Shown here piece by piece: positions 33,114 through 40,442 of a stretch of DNA of 40,442 nucleotides (positions are counted from its first letter, which is position 1; the number at the start of each line of letters is the position of its first letter). The position numbers and the translations under genes are program-made. Below the pieces are notes generated by a model that was not told where the DNA came from, made no database searches, and worked only from the letters and a program-made list of their open reading frames with translations. This DNA comes from an uncultured Acidobacteriota bacterium (GTDB taxonomy: Bacteria; Acidobacteriota; Terriglobia; Bryobacterales; Bryobacteraceae): contig CADECY010000066.1 of the NCBI GenBank assembly GCA_902825945.1, positions 1-40,442 on the forward strand, read 5' to 3'.

Positions 33114-33119
33114 TATATT
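33114..33119 (+). promoter_or_regulatory. -10-like element before the anti-sigma gene
   Basis: TATATT within TAGTATATATTG, about 64 bases before the ATG at 33184. No -35 of the standard kind lies at the right distance. GGAAGG at 33095-33100 could be an ECF-type -35, which would mean the sigma factor controls its own regulator. Confidence 0.35.
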
Positions 33120-33183
33120 GTTTAACGCGGGCGTAAGACTCGCGGAACCGGCCGGGAAACCGGCATGGAGAGGGAAGATCACA

Positions 33184-33687
33184 ATGGACCGGCGAATCGA
33201 AGAAAACCTGGAGGGGTACCTCCGTGGCTCGCTCGACCCGCGCGGGCGCGCCGAGATTGATGAGGCTTTGGGGCAAGACGAGGAATCGCGCCGAATGGTG
33301 GACCTGTTCGAAAAGCATGCCCGGATGATGCGCACCCTGCGCGCGCCATCCGAGTTCGATCCGGCACCCGGGTTCTACGCCCGTGTGATGGAGCGGATCG
33401 AAGCCCAGCGTCCCACCTCGATCTGGAACCTGTTTCTCGAACCGCGCTTCTTCCACCGCTTGGCCTACGCCTCGGCGGCCCTGCTGGTGTTGATGGGCGT
33501 GCTGCTGGTGGCTCCCGCCAACGAAGAATCAGCCCTTGCGGCGCAGCCAGTGGGCGTGGAACAGTTCCTGGCGCAGGACGTCTGCAACGGTCCGGGCTGT
33601 TCCGATCCGACTTCCGTGATGGCGAGCCAGCAGTTGGAAAGCAACCGCGAAGCCGTTCTGGTGACGCTCACCACCTACGGGGAGTAA
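33184..33687 (+). CDS. Probable anti-sigma factor, single-pass membrane protein
   Basis: A 167-residue protein with a cytoplasmic helical N-terminal part (about 1-88), one transmembrane segment (about 92-110) and a periplasmic tail (about 112-167). The N-terminal part resembles anti-sigma domains in length and charge but lacks the zinc H-x3-C-x2-C motif. The periplasmic tail has C-x4-C (V-C-N-G-P-G-C), which could form a disulfide or bind a metal. Function is assigned mainly from position directly after the ECF sigma gene. The ATG at 33184 has GAGGGAAG upstream; an in-frame start at 33118 would begin inside the -10 element. Confidence 0.78.
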   Translation: MDRRIEENLEGYLRGSLDPRGRAEIDEALGQDEESRRMVDLFEKHARMMRTLRAPSEFDPAPGFYARVMERIEAQRPTSIWNLFLEPRFFHRLAYASAALLVLMGVLLVAPANEESALAAQPVGVEQFLAQDVCNGPGCSDPTSVMASQQLESNREAVLVTLTTYGE

Positions 33688-33693
33688 GGCGCG

Positions 33694-34065
33694 ATGGCGC
33701 AATCTCCCTGGCGCAACCCCAAGATCCTGTCGATCCTGCTGCTGGTGTTTCTCACCGGGTCAGCGGCGGGCGCCCTCGGATTTCGCCTGGTCAACCGGCA
33801 GGTCAGCCGCCCGGGACCATCCTGGAAAGAAGGCGGACGCGAAATTTCGCTCCAGAAATTCCGCCGCGAACTGGACCTCTCTCCCGATCAGGCGAGGGAG
33901 ATGGAAGTCGTGCTCGACGACTTCATGATGTACTACCAGACGCTGCAGGCACAGATGGACGAAGTGCGCGCCAACGGCCGGGAGCGGATCGTGAAGATCC
34001 TGCAACCCGGACAGCGCGAGAAGTTCGATCGCATGCTTGGCGAGTTGCAGCGGCAGATCCGATAG
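33694..34065 (+). CDS. Spy/CpxP/CnrX-like periplasmic protein
   Basis: A 123-residue protein anchored by an N-terminal membrane segment (about 11-30), followed by an all-helical periplasmic part. It shows L-D-L-S-P-D-Q-A-R-E-M (about 62-72) and a second helix ending I-L-Q-P-G-Q-R-E-K-F-D-R-M-L (about 101-114). This twice-occurring L-x-P-x-Q pattern is the hallmark of LTXXQ/heavy-metal-resistance family proteins, which sense metals or act as chaperones. It follows the anti-sigma gene after six bases with GGGGAG upstream, so the three genes form an operon. Confidence 0.8.
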   Translation: MAQSPWRNPKILSILLLVFLTGSAAGALGFRLVNRQVSRPGPSWKEGGREISLQKFRRELDLSPDQAREMEVVLDDFMMYYQTLQAQMDEVRANGRERIVKILQPGQREKFDRMLGELQRQIR

Positions 34066-34086
34066 CCCGGCCGCGGCGAGTAGCGC

Positions 34087-35475
34087 CTACTTCTCGACCT
34101 TCACTGGACCCGTCTTCTCGAGCGATCCCCGAATCACCTTCGCGTCACCGACCACGACGACGGCCAGCTTCGACGGATCGAAGTACTTCCTCGATACCGC
34201 CTGAATCTGATCGGGCTCGACGCGCCGGATCTTGTCGACGCGTGTCTCGAGGTACTGATTGGTCAGCCCATTGAGCCGGGTTCGAAGAAGCTGATCGGCG
34301 ACGCCGGACGGCTTGGTCAGGCTCATCACGAACCCACCGCTGAGGTAGTTCTTGATGTTGCTCAGTTCCTCGGCGGAAACGCGCTCGGCGCCCATCTTTT
34401 CGAAGTGCCCGAGCAGTCCCTTGACCGCCGGCTCGACCACTTCGTTGCGAACCTGCATCTGTCCCATCACCAGGCCGGTGTCCTTGAACGGCTGCGCGTG
34501 GCTCGACACGTGGTAGGCAAAGCCCTGCTTCTCCCGGATATCATTGAACAGCCGCGAGCTCGTTCCGCCGCCGAGAATCGCGTCAGCGACCAGTAGCGGA
34601 TAGTAGTCCGGGTTCGTGCGGGACACGCCGATGCGGCCCACCATGACGTTGGCCTGCACCGATCCGGGTCTGTCGACCAACGTGATCGAGCGCGCTGCGG
34701 CATCCTTGGCGAGTTTGACCGAATCGGGTACATCGCGCCGCATCCATTTGCCGAAGCGAGCCTCGAGCATTTGCCAGATGGGCTTGGTGTTCTCGAACGG
34801 CCCCACGAGCACGAGAACGGCGTTGTTCGGCGCCAGATGCCGGTCCCGGAACTTGACCAGATCCGCGCGCGTCATCGTCTGAATCGCCTTTTCGGTCGGA
34901 AGCGGCCGCTCGTACGGATGTCCGGCAAACACTACCTGGCTCAGTTTCTCGTCCGCCAGCACATCGGGCTGCGTGCGTTGATCGGCGAGTTCCTGCAGCC
35001 GGTTCTCCTTGCGCAGCCGGACCTCGTTTTCGGGAAAGCTGGCGTTCAGCACGATGTCGGAGACCAGTTCCATCAATCGCGCCAAATGCTCGTACGGCGC
35101 GTACGCGGAAACGGTTAGGAAGTCCGAATCGGAGCCGGTCGAGATCTCGGCCCCGATCCCTGCCGCGTCTTCGGCGATCTTGCGGGCGTTTCGCGATGGC
35201 GTACCCTCGTCGAGCAGCGCCGCGGTGGCTTCGGAAAGCCCCGGAGTCGCGGGCGGGTCGTACTGGCTGCCCGCCTGGAATCCGATGCGCAGTTCCACCA
35301 TCGGATACCGCGAATCGTCGACGAGCACCACCTTGAGTCCGTTGGGCAGCGTTCCGTCCTGCGTGGGTGGAAGCTGGAAGTCGCGTAGCGGCGGGGTCTC
35401 CGGAGGCTTCGTACGGTCGATCGGTTGCGCGGCGCAAATTCCAGCGCAGATGAGCAAGGTCAAGAGCGGGCGCAT
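34087..35475 (-). CDS. M16-family protein, non-catalytic subunit
   Basis: A 462-residue exported protein (signal peptide about 1-16) with the two-domain M16 fold. Where the H-x-x-E-H metal motif should be (around residues 82-86) it has E-A-T-A-A, so zinc cannot bind. It keeps the S-S-R-L-F-N-D-I-R-E-K-Q-G-F-A-Y segment, whose Arg and Tyr bind substrate in the non-catalytic partner of heterodimeric M16B peptidases. It starts one base after the stop of the catalytic subunit gene, with AAGGAG upstream. The two would assemble into a periplasmic clam-shell protease. Confidence 0.92.
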   Translation of the reverse strand: MRPLLTLLICAGICAAQPIDRTKPPETPPLRDFQLPPTQDGTLPNGLKVVLVDDSRYPMVELRIGFQAGSQYDPPATPGLSEATAALLDEGTPSRNARKIAEDAAGIGAEISTGSDSDFLTVSAYAPYEHLARLMELVSDIVLNASFPENEVRLRKENRLQELADQRTQPDVLADEKLSQVVFAGHPYERPLPTEKAIQTMTRADLVKFRDRHLAPNNAVLVLVGPFENTKPIWQMLEARFGKWMRRDVPDSVKLAKDAAARSITLVDRPGSVQANVMVGRIGVSRTNPDYYPLLVADAILGGGTSSRLFNDIREKQGFAYHVSSHAQPFKDTGLVMGQMQVRNEVVEPAVKGLLGHFEKMGAERVSAEELSNIKNYLSGGFVMSLTKPSGVADQLLRTRLNGLTNQYLETRVDKIRRVEPDQIQAVSRKYFDPSKLAVVVVGDAKVIRGSLEKTGPVKVEK

Positions 35476-35476
35476 G

Positions 35477-36841
35477 CTATTTGGGCTCCTTCTTTTGCGG
35501 CTCGGGCGCGATCTCGAGCACGCTCCGTTTCGAGGGCATGATGTACTTCCTGGACACCTCGCGAACCTCGTCACTGGTCACCTTCATCATGCGATCGAGT
35601 TCGGTGTTGATGAAGTTCGGATCGCCATCGAAGACCTCGTACTGTCCGAGGTACCGGGCTCGCGCGAGTGGACTCTGCAACTCGCGAATCCGGTAGGAGC
35701 GCAAATAGGCCTTGACCCGGTTCAACTCGTTGGCCGCCACTCCCTCTTTCTGAATGTTGGCGATCTCTTCCTCTACCTGCTCCACCATTTTCTTGGCCGG
35801 CACATCGGGCTTGTGCAGCAGGAACGTGGCGTAGACACCCGGTTCCTTGTAGTCCGCCGGACCCGCGAACGGCCAGCCGATGTTCGCCTCATACTGGATG
35901 GCAGATTCCTTGCCTTTCACCAGGTTCAACGCGAATCGCGAACTGGAGCCCGCGGTGAGCACGGCATCCATCATCGCCATCGCGTAATAGTCATCGGAGC
36001 GCCTCTTGGGGGAGGGCCACGCGGCGATCACACCAGGAACCTGCGCCATCTTGTCGGCGTAGCGTTCCCAACGCGGTTCCGTTTGCGCGGGCTCCGTCAT
36101 CTCCGGATGCTTCGGTCGCGGCTGAGAAGGGATATCGGCGAAATAGCTCTCGATCCACTTCTTCGCTTCGGGGACAATCACGTCGCCCGCGATCACCAGC
36201 ACCGCGTTGTTCGGCGCGTAGTAGGTCCGGAAGAACTTCGACACATCCTCCACGGTCGCCGCGTTCAAATCCTCGAACGATCCGATCAGCGAATGCGAGT
36301 TCTGCCAATTGCGATAAACCACAGTGGGAAACTTGTCGACGATCGCCGTGGCGTAGGGGCGATTGTCGAAGCTCAGCCGGCGCTCTTCCTTGACGGCTTC
36401 TTTCTGATTCTTCAGGTTTTCGTCCGTGATCGCCAGCGCGCGCATGCGGTCGGACTCGAGCCACAGCGCCACCGGAAGCTTGTTCGACGGCATGGTCTCG
36501 AAATAGTCGGTGAAGTCGGCGTGGGTCGATCCGTTGAGGTCGCCGCCGTTCGCTTCGACTGTCTTGAAGTGGACACCCTTGGGCGCGTTCTTCGACCCCT
36601 GGAACATCATGTGTTCGAACAGGTGCGCGAAGCCCGAACGGCCTTTCTCTTCTGATCGCGCGCCAACGTCGTAGATGACGTAGACCGCCACCACCGGAAC
36701 CGATGGATCCGGCGAGAGGATCACGCGCAACCCGTTCTGGAGCTTGAATCGCTCGAACGGGATCTTCAGTTCCGCGCCGTAGGCGGACGGCGCGATCGCC
36801 ACCGCGGCCAGCGCGGCCGCGACACCCAGAATCGATCTCAT
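35477..36841 (-). CDS. M16-family zinc metallopeptidase, catalytic subunit
   Basis: A 454-residue exported protease (signal peptide about 1-22) with intact inverted zinc motif H73-x-x-E76-H77 and a downstream conserved Glu in K-E-A-V-K-E-E-R-R. It should degrade short unfolded peptides in the periplasm together with the product of the next gene. The ATG at 36841 has GAGGTGG six bases upstream; a GTG three codons earlier is less well placed. The stop is one base before the partner's start, so expression is coupled. It begins ten bases after the polX stop and may share its transcript. Confidence 0.94.
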   Translation of the reverse strand: MRSILGVAAALAAVAIAPSAYGAELKIPFERFKLQNGLRVILSPDPSVPVVAVYVIYDVGARSEEKGRSGFAHLFEHMMFQGSKNAPKGVHFKTVEANGGDLNGSTHADFTDYFETMPSNKLPVALWLESDRMRALAITDENLKNQKEAVKEERRLSFDNRPYATAIVDKFPTVVYRNWQNSHSLIGSFEDLNAATVEDVSKFFRTYYAPNNAVLVIAGDVIVPEAKKWIESYFADIPSQPRPKHPEMTEPAQTEPRWERYADKMAQVPGVIAAWPSPKRRSDDYYAMAMMDAVLTAGSSSRFALNLVKGKESAIQYEANIGWPFAGPADYKEPGVYATFLLHKPDVPAKKMVEQVEEEIANIQKEGVAANELNRVKAYLRSYRIRELQSPLARARYLGQYEVFDGDPNFINTELDRMMKVTSDEVREVSRKYIMPSKRSVLEIAPEPQKKEPK

Positions 36842-36851
36842 GGTAACCACC

Positions 36852-38579
36852 TCAGTGAGGACGGAATGCCTTGATGAAACGTTCCGCTGGAAGCGTGTTC
36901 AAGACATCCCCTTTTTCCAACCAGCCCCTGCGAGCCATCATAACGCCGAACGGCATGTTGGCGAGATGCTTCGGATGATGCGCGTCAGTGGCGATCGTGA
37001 ACTTGCAGCCCTTCGCCTTGGCGGAACGGATCAGCGCGGAGTGCAGATCGAGCCGCTCTGGGCTCGCGTTGATCTCGAACGCGATCCCCTTGCCAGCGGC
37101 CGCCATGGCGACCTTCTCGAAATCGTACGGGTAGGCCTCGCGATGCAACAGTATTCGGCCCGTGGGGTGACCGAGCACTTTGACGTGCGGACACTCGATC
37201 GCCGCCAGCAACCGCTCGGTCATCTCGGCGGACTCGAGATTCATGTGACTGTGAACGCTCGCGATCACCAGATCGAGATTCGCCAGCGCGTCCCAGGCGA
37301 TGTCCATCTTCCCATCCCGCAGGATGTCGCACTCGAGCCCGGAAAAGATCCGGATCCCCAGATCACCGCGATTGATCTCGCGGACCTTTTCAGCGAAGGC
37401 AATCACCCGATCCTCATCGAGTCCGTTGGCCATCGCAAGCGCCTTCGAGTGATCGGTGATGGCAATGTAGTCATAGCCAAGCGCCTTTGCCACGGCGGCC
37501 ATCTCTTCGAGTGTCGCGCGGCCGTCGGTTTCGCGCGTGTGCATGTGGAGATCGCCGCGAATGTCGGCGAGCGACAGCAGATGCGGAAGTTCGTGCCTCT
37601 CGGCCGCCTCGATCTCGCCCTGACTCTCTCTCATCTCGGGCGGCACCCAATCGAGCCCGAGAATCCGGTAGATCTCTTCCTCGGTCTCACCGGCAACGCG
37701 CTCCTCGCCCTCGATCTTGAATAGCCCGTATTCATTCAGCGTGAGGCCTTGCTTGATCGCACGCGTGCGTAGCGCGACGTTATGGACTTTGCTTCCGGTG
37801 AAGTACTGCATCGCCGCGCCATAGCTTTCACGCGGCAGCACACGGACATCCACCTGCAAGCCCTCGAGCCCGATCTTCACACTCGCTTTGTTCCCTCCTC
37901 TGGCGAGCACTTCCGTGACCCGCGGATGTTTGACGAACCGCCCGAGCACCTCCGAAGGATCGCCGCCGCAGACCAGCAGATCCACATCGCCGACCGTCTC
38001 CTTTCCACGCCGGACACTGCCTGCCTGCTGGACTTCTTCCACTCCCGGTGATTCAGCGAGGAAGGCTTTGAGCTCTTCGGCCACTTCCACTGCGAACGAA
38101 AGAAGGAAGCGCCCCGCGCTTTGCCGGTAGCTCGCGATCGAACGAAGGATCTTCTCCTCGAGCTTGGCGCCCATTCGGGGAAGCTCGCGTAGCTTCTGTT
38201 CGCGCGCAAGTTTTTCGAGGCCGTCGATCGTCGAAACCCGGAAGTGTTCGATGATCAGAGCGATACTCTTGGGGCCGAGTCCCTGGATCTTGAGCATCTC
38301 GAGCGCGGTGGGCGGATATCGCGCCAGCATCTCGTCGCGCCGTTCGAATGATCCGCGATCCTTGATTTCGTGAAGAACGAACGCGAGGCCCTTGCCAACG
38401 CCCGGAATCTCGGTGACGTTGCGTTCTGGATCGGCGAGGATGTCGTCGACGCGTTGCGGATAACCTTCGATGGCGGTCGCGGCGTTGCGATAGCTCCGGA
38501 TGCGGAAGCCGTCTTCGCTAGCGATTTCCATCAGGTCGGCGGTTTCGGCGAGCAGCCGCGCGTATTCGACATTTTCCAT
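36852..38579 (-). CDS. polX: DNA polymerase X family protein with PHP domain
   Basis: A 575-residue repair polymerase. The N-terminal part has helix-hairpin-helix DNA-binding motifs (E-I-P-G-V-G-K-G near 57-64; I-Q-G-L-G-P-K-S near 98-105). The nucleotidyltransferase core has G-S-V-R-R (187-191), the catalytic Asp198 and Asp200 in G-D-V-D, and Asp244. The C-terminal PHP domain (about 338-570) begins D-L-H345-M-H347-T and carries further metal ligands in T-D-H-S, G-L-E and T-D-A-H-H; it gives 3'-5' exonuclease or AP-endonuclease activity in known PolX proteins. All key residues are intact. It is divergent from the PQQ-type gene with only 25 bases between starts. Confidence 0.95.
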   Translation of the reverse strand: MENVEYARLLAETADLMEIASEDGFRIRSYRNAATAIEGYPQRVDDILADPERNVTEIPGVGKGLAFVLHEIKDRGSFERRDEMLARYPPTALEMLKIQGLGPKSIALIIEHFRVSTIDGLEKLAREQKLRELPRMGAKLEEKILRSIASYRQSAGRFLLSFAVEVAEELKAFLAESPGVEEVQQAGSVRRGKETVGDVDLLVCGGDPSEVLGRFVKHPRVTEVLARGGNKASVKIGLEGLQVDVRVLPRESYGAAMQYFTGSKVHNVALRTRAIKQGLTLNEYGLFKIEGEERVAGETEEEIYRILGLDWVPPEMRESQGEIEAAERHELPHLLSLADIRGDLHMHTRETDGRATLEEMAAVAKALGYDYIAITDHSKALAMANGLDEDRVIAFAEKVREINRGDLGIRIFSGLECDILRDGKMDIAWDALANLDLVIASVHSHMNLESAEMTERLLAAIECPHVKVLGHPTGRILLHREAYPYDFEKVAMAAAGKGIAFEINASPERLDLHSALIRSAKAKGCKFTIATDAHHPKHLANMPFGVMMARRGWLEKGDVLNTLPAERFIKAFRPH

Positions 38580-38592
38580 GAGGCGTAAAATC

Positions 38593-38600
38593 GTATTATC
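38593..38600. promoter_or_regulatory. Overlapping divergent -10 elements of polX and the propeller gene
   Basis: GTATTATC reads TATTAT rightward (five bases before the ATG at 38605) and GATAAT leftward (15 bases before the ATG at 38579). Both genes could start from nearly the same site, with one polymerase excluding the other. Confidence 0.4.
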
Positions 38601-38604
38601 CCGT

Positions 38605-39837
38605 ATGTGCGCCAACACGCTTGTGATCCCGATGATGACTTCTCTCCTGGGCGCGGCATCCGCGGCATCAGCAGCGGACGATTGGACGCAATGGCGGGGC
38701 CCGAATCGCGATGGAATCTCGGCCGTGGCAATGCCCGCGGCGCTTCCCAAGGCGCTCGTCAGGAAGTGGGAAGTCCCCCTCGGGGCCGGACATTCCAGCC
38801 CCGTGGTGGCCGGAGGCGTCGCCTACGTGATGTCCCGCGGCGCTGGCGAAACCGAGCAGGTGACCGCGCATGATCTCGCGTCGGGCAAGACTCTGTGGAA
38901 ACATTCCTATTCCGCGCCGTTTCAAATGAATCAGTATGCAACCAAGGCGGGCAAGGGGCCGTTCTCGACTCCGCTGCTCGACGCTGGAAAGCTTTACACG
39001 GTGGGCTCGTCGAGCATCGTCACGGCGCTCGATGCGCGGACCGGAAAAGTGCTGTGGTCCAAGCGGCCGTTCGAGGCGACGACCCAAGGCAACAATCACT
39101 GCGGCGCCGCGGCATCGCCATTACTGGCTGGCGGGGTTCTGATCCTTCATCTGGGCGATGAGCGCAAGGCGCGGTTGCTCGGCTTCGATCCAGCGAATGG
39201 CTCGATCAAATGGGAACGCGACTACGACGCGCCGGGATACGCTTCGCCGGTCATGGCTGAATTCGCCGGAGTCAAGCAGGTGATCACGCTGACGTCGAAG
39301 CGCGTGATCGCCGCCGCCCCCGCGACCGGAGAACTGCTATGGAGCGAGCCATTCCCGGACGAGTGGATGGAGAACATCGTGACGCCGGTCTTGGCTGGGC
39401 CGCGCATCGTGTTCGCGGGCGTCCGGCGCGGAGCTTTCGCCGTCGAGCCCCAACTGGCGGGCGGCAAGTGGACCACGAAACTTGCGTGGGACAACCCGGA
39501 GGCCACGATGTACATGTCGACACCGGTGGCCGATGGCGACACGCTGATCGGGTTCTCAAGCAAGAAAAAGGGGCACCTGCTCGCGCTCGACTCGCGTACC
39601 GGCAAGCAAATCTGGAGCGCCGGTGACGGGCGCGCGGGCGACAACGCCGCGCTGGTTCGCGCAGGAAGGCGTTTGCTCGCGCTCACCGATGACGGCCAGC
39701 TCTCGGTCTATCAGGAACGGAGACTCGAGGCTCGATACACTGTCGCGCAGTCGGCCACGTGGGCGCATCCGGTGCCGGTGGATGGCGGAGTGCTCGTCAA
39801 GAGCTTCACCGGACTCGCGCTTTGGGCATGGCGATGA
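38605..39837 (+). CDS. Exported PQQ-type beta-propeller repeat protein
   Basis: A 410-residue protein with signal peptide, then W-T-Q-W-R-G-P-N-R-D-G, the start typical of secreted PQQ-like propellers. Repeated blade motifs such as A-L-D-A-R-T-G-K-V-L-W, G-F-D-P-A-N-G-S-I-K-W, A-A-P-A-T-G-E-L-L-W and A-L-D-S-R-T-G-K-Q-I-W follow. It has no dehydrogenase residues that I can identify, so it is a scaffold or binding propeller rather than a proven PQQ enzyme. The ATG at 38605 follows a -10-like hexamer. ATGs at 38632 and 38635 would give a cleaner signal peptide and are real alternatives. The stop overlaps the next start. Confidence 0.88.
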   Translation: MCANTLVIPMMTSLLGAASAASAADDWTQWRGPNRDGISAVAMPAALPKALVRKWEVPLGAGHSSPVVAGGVAYVMSRGAGETEQVTAHDLASGKTLWKHSYSAPFQMNQYATKAGKGPFSTPLLDAGKLYTVGSSSIVTALDARTGKVLWSKRPFEATTQGNNHCGAAASPLLAGGVLILHLGDERKARLLGFDPANGSIKWERDYDAPGYASPVMAEFAGVKQVITLTSKRVIAAAPATGELLWSEPFPDEWMENIVTPVLAGPRIVFAGVRRGAFAVEPQLAGGKWTTKLAWDNPEATMYMSTPVADGDTLIGFSSKKKGHLLALDSRTGKQIWSAGDGRAGDNAALVRAGRRLLALTDDGQLSVYQERRLEARYTVAQSATWAHPVPVDGGVLVKSFTGLALWAWR

Positions 39838-40442
39838 CGGCGTCGCACCGGTTCTTCGAGTGGGCGCTACTCGGAATGCTCGCGAGCAGTTCGCTCGCGG
39901 TCGCGATTTCGGGCGTGGTCGAAGTACCGTCGGTGGCGGTCGCACTGGCGATCCTGCTGCGGGGAATCCGTCTGGCGGGCTGGTGGCGCGGCGAGATTCC
40001 CGACAAAATCTACACCGCCGTGGCGATCTTGCTGGTGGGAGTCTGGTCGCTCGACTACGCCTTCTACTCCGAGGAGCTTTTTGCCTCGACGTTGCGGCTG
40101 GTGGCGTTTCTCTCGGCGGCGATGATCGTGCGCGCACGCACTGCTCGCGACTTCTTCTACGTGAAGCTGGTGGCGCTGATCCAACTCGTCGCGGCGAGCG
40201 TGCTATCGGTGGGCTTGTCTTTTTTCATCTTCTTCGCGATGTTCGCCGTCTGCGGACTTGCGGCGCAGTTGAGCGGCGAAATCCGGGGAAATCTCGATCA
40301 CGGCTCGCTCGTCGCCAAGACGGGAGTCCGCGCGATGGGCCGCAAGCTCGGCCCATTGACCGCGATCGTGCTCACCGGCATCCTGGGTTTGGGAACGGTG
40401 CTGTTTCTCGTGATTCCGCGCACGGCGACAGCCGCGCTGCAG
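39834..40442 (+). CDS. Membrane protein resembling the TgpA transglutaminase N-terminal region (partial)
   Basis: An open frame of 203 codons runs off the right edge without a stop. It has about six or seven hydrophobic segments, with R-D-F-F-Y-V-K-L-V-A-L-I-Q-L near residue 103 and L-F-L-V-I-P-R near the end. This is the layout of the membrane domain (DUF3488) that precedes the transglutaminase-like domain in TgpA proteins. The catalytic part would lie outside the window, so the call is provisional. The ATG at 39834 overlaps the previous stop in ATGA; an ATG two codons earlier is also possible. Confidence 0.75.
   Translation, partial: MTASHRFFEWALLGMLASSSLAVAISGVVEVPSVAVALAILLRGIRLAGWWRGEIPDKIYTAVAILLVGVWSLDYAFYSEELFASTLRLVAFLSAAMIVRARTARDFFYVKLVALIQLVAASVLSVGLSFFIFFAMFAVCGLAAQLSGEIRGNLDHGSLVAKTGVRAMGRKLGPLTAIVLTGILGLGTVLFLVIPRTATAALQ

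Noticed and set aside
35009..36655. Rightward 548-codon frame opposite the M16 genes
   Set aside because: Spans the junction of two leftward peptidase genes and has no motif.
1..40442. tRNA, rRNA, CRISPR arrays, insertion sequences and attachment sites
   Set aside because: Gaps were scanned by eye; no cloverleaf, repeat-spacer array, transposase or terminal inverted repeats were seen.

Overview
The window is GC-rich, densely packed chromosomal DNA with no tRNA, rRNA, IS element, phage gene or CRISPR array that I can see. It most likely comes from an Acidobacteriota genome of the Bryobacterales/Solibacter type. The pointers are a VWFA-domain protein of the kind typical of Acidobacteria, a twin-arginine sulfatase, a SecA-linked acidobacterial-type hypothetical, a membrane protein like acidobacterial sensor modules, and Lnt (outer membrane lipoproteins). 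This placement is inference from gene content; there is no rRNA to confirm it.

Layout. 1-2.5 kb: the first codons of a leftward gene, an Ogt-type DNA repair methyltransferase and an ABC exporter. 2.5-6.6 kb: a terminator and a gap carrying phased TGTGG repeats, then secA with an overlapping downstream membrane-anchored hypothetical. 6.7-9.3 kb: a hybrid histidine kinase without a sensor domain and a Tat-exported sulfatase. 9.4-14.5 kb (rightward): gamma-glutamyltransferase, an exported hypothetical, a FtsX/MacB-type ABC permease plus ATPase, and a metallophosphoesterase. 14.5-17.5 kb: an esterase fused to an orphan 5'-nucleotidase C-terminal domain, the VWFA protein and a TPR protein. 17.5-23 kb (rightward): an APC-type transporter, a LysR regulator, ssb, a 550-bp gap and an internally duplicated membrane protein. 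23-28 kb (leftward operon): fatty-acid/sterol hydroxylase, lipA, lnt, a PL22-like lyase and a RluA-type pseudouridine synthase, divergent from a TrmB-like regulator. 28.9-31.7 kb (leftward operon): a cupin and two paralogous proteins of unknown function. 31.9-34 kb: an ErpA/IscA-type Fe-S protein, then an ECF sigma factor, a probable anti-sigma factor and a Spy/CnrX-like periplasmic protein. 34-38.6 kb: a two-subunit M16 peptidase and PolX. 38.6-40.4 kb: a PQQ-type beta-propeller protein and the start of a TgpA-type membrane protein that runs off the end.

Functional themes are envelope biogenesis and surveillance (SecA, Lnt, M16 proteases, ECF/anti-sigma/Spy-like set, ABC exporters), exported hydrolases (sulfatase, GGT, esterase, PL22-like lyase) and housekeeping (Ogt, SSB, LipA, PolX, ErpA-like).

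The most unusual items are the esterase/5'-nucleotidase-C fusion, the cupin plus tandem-paralogue operon, the duplicated membrane module with no output domain, and the many starts with a -10-like hexamer only 5-15 bases upstream, which suggests widespread leaderless or very short-leader transcription.
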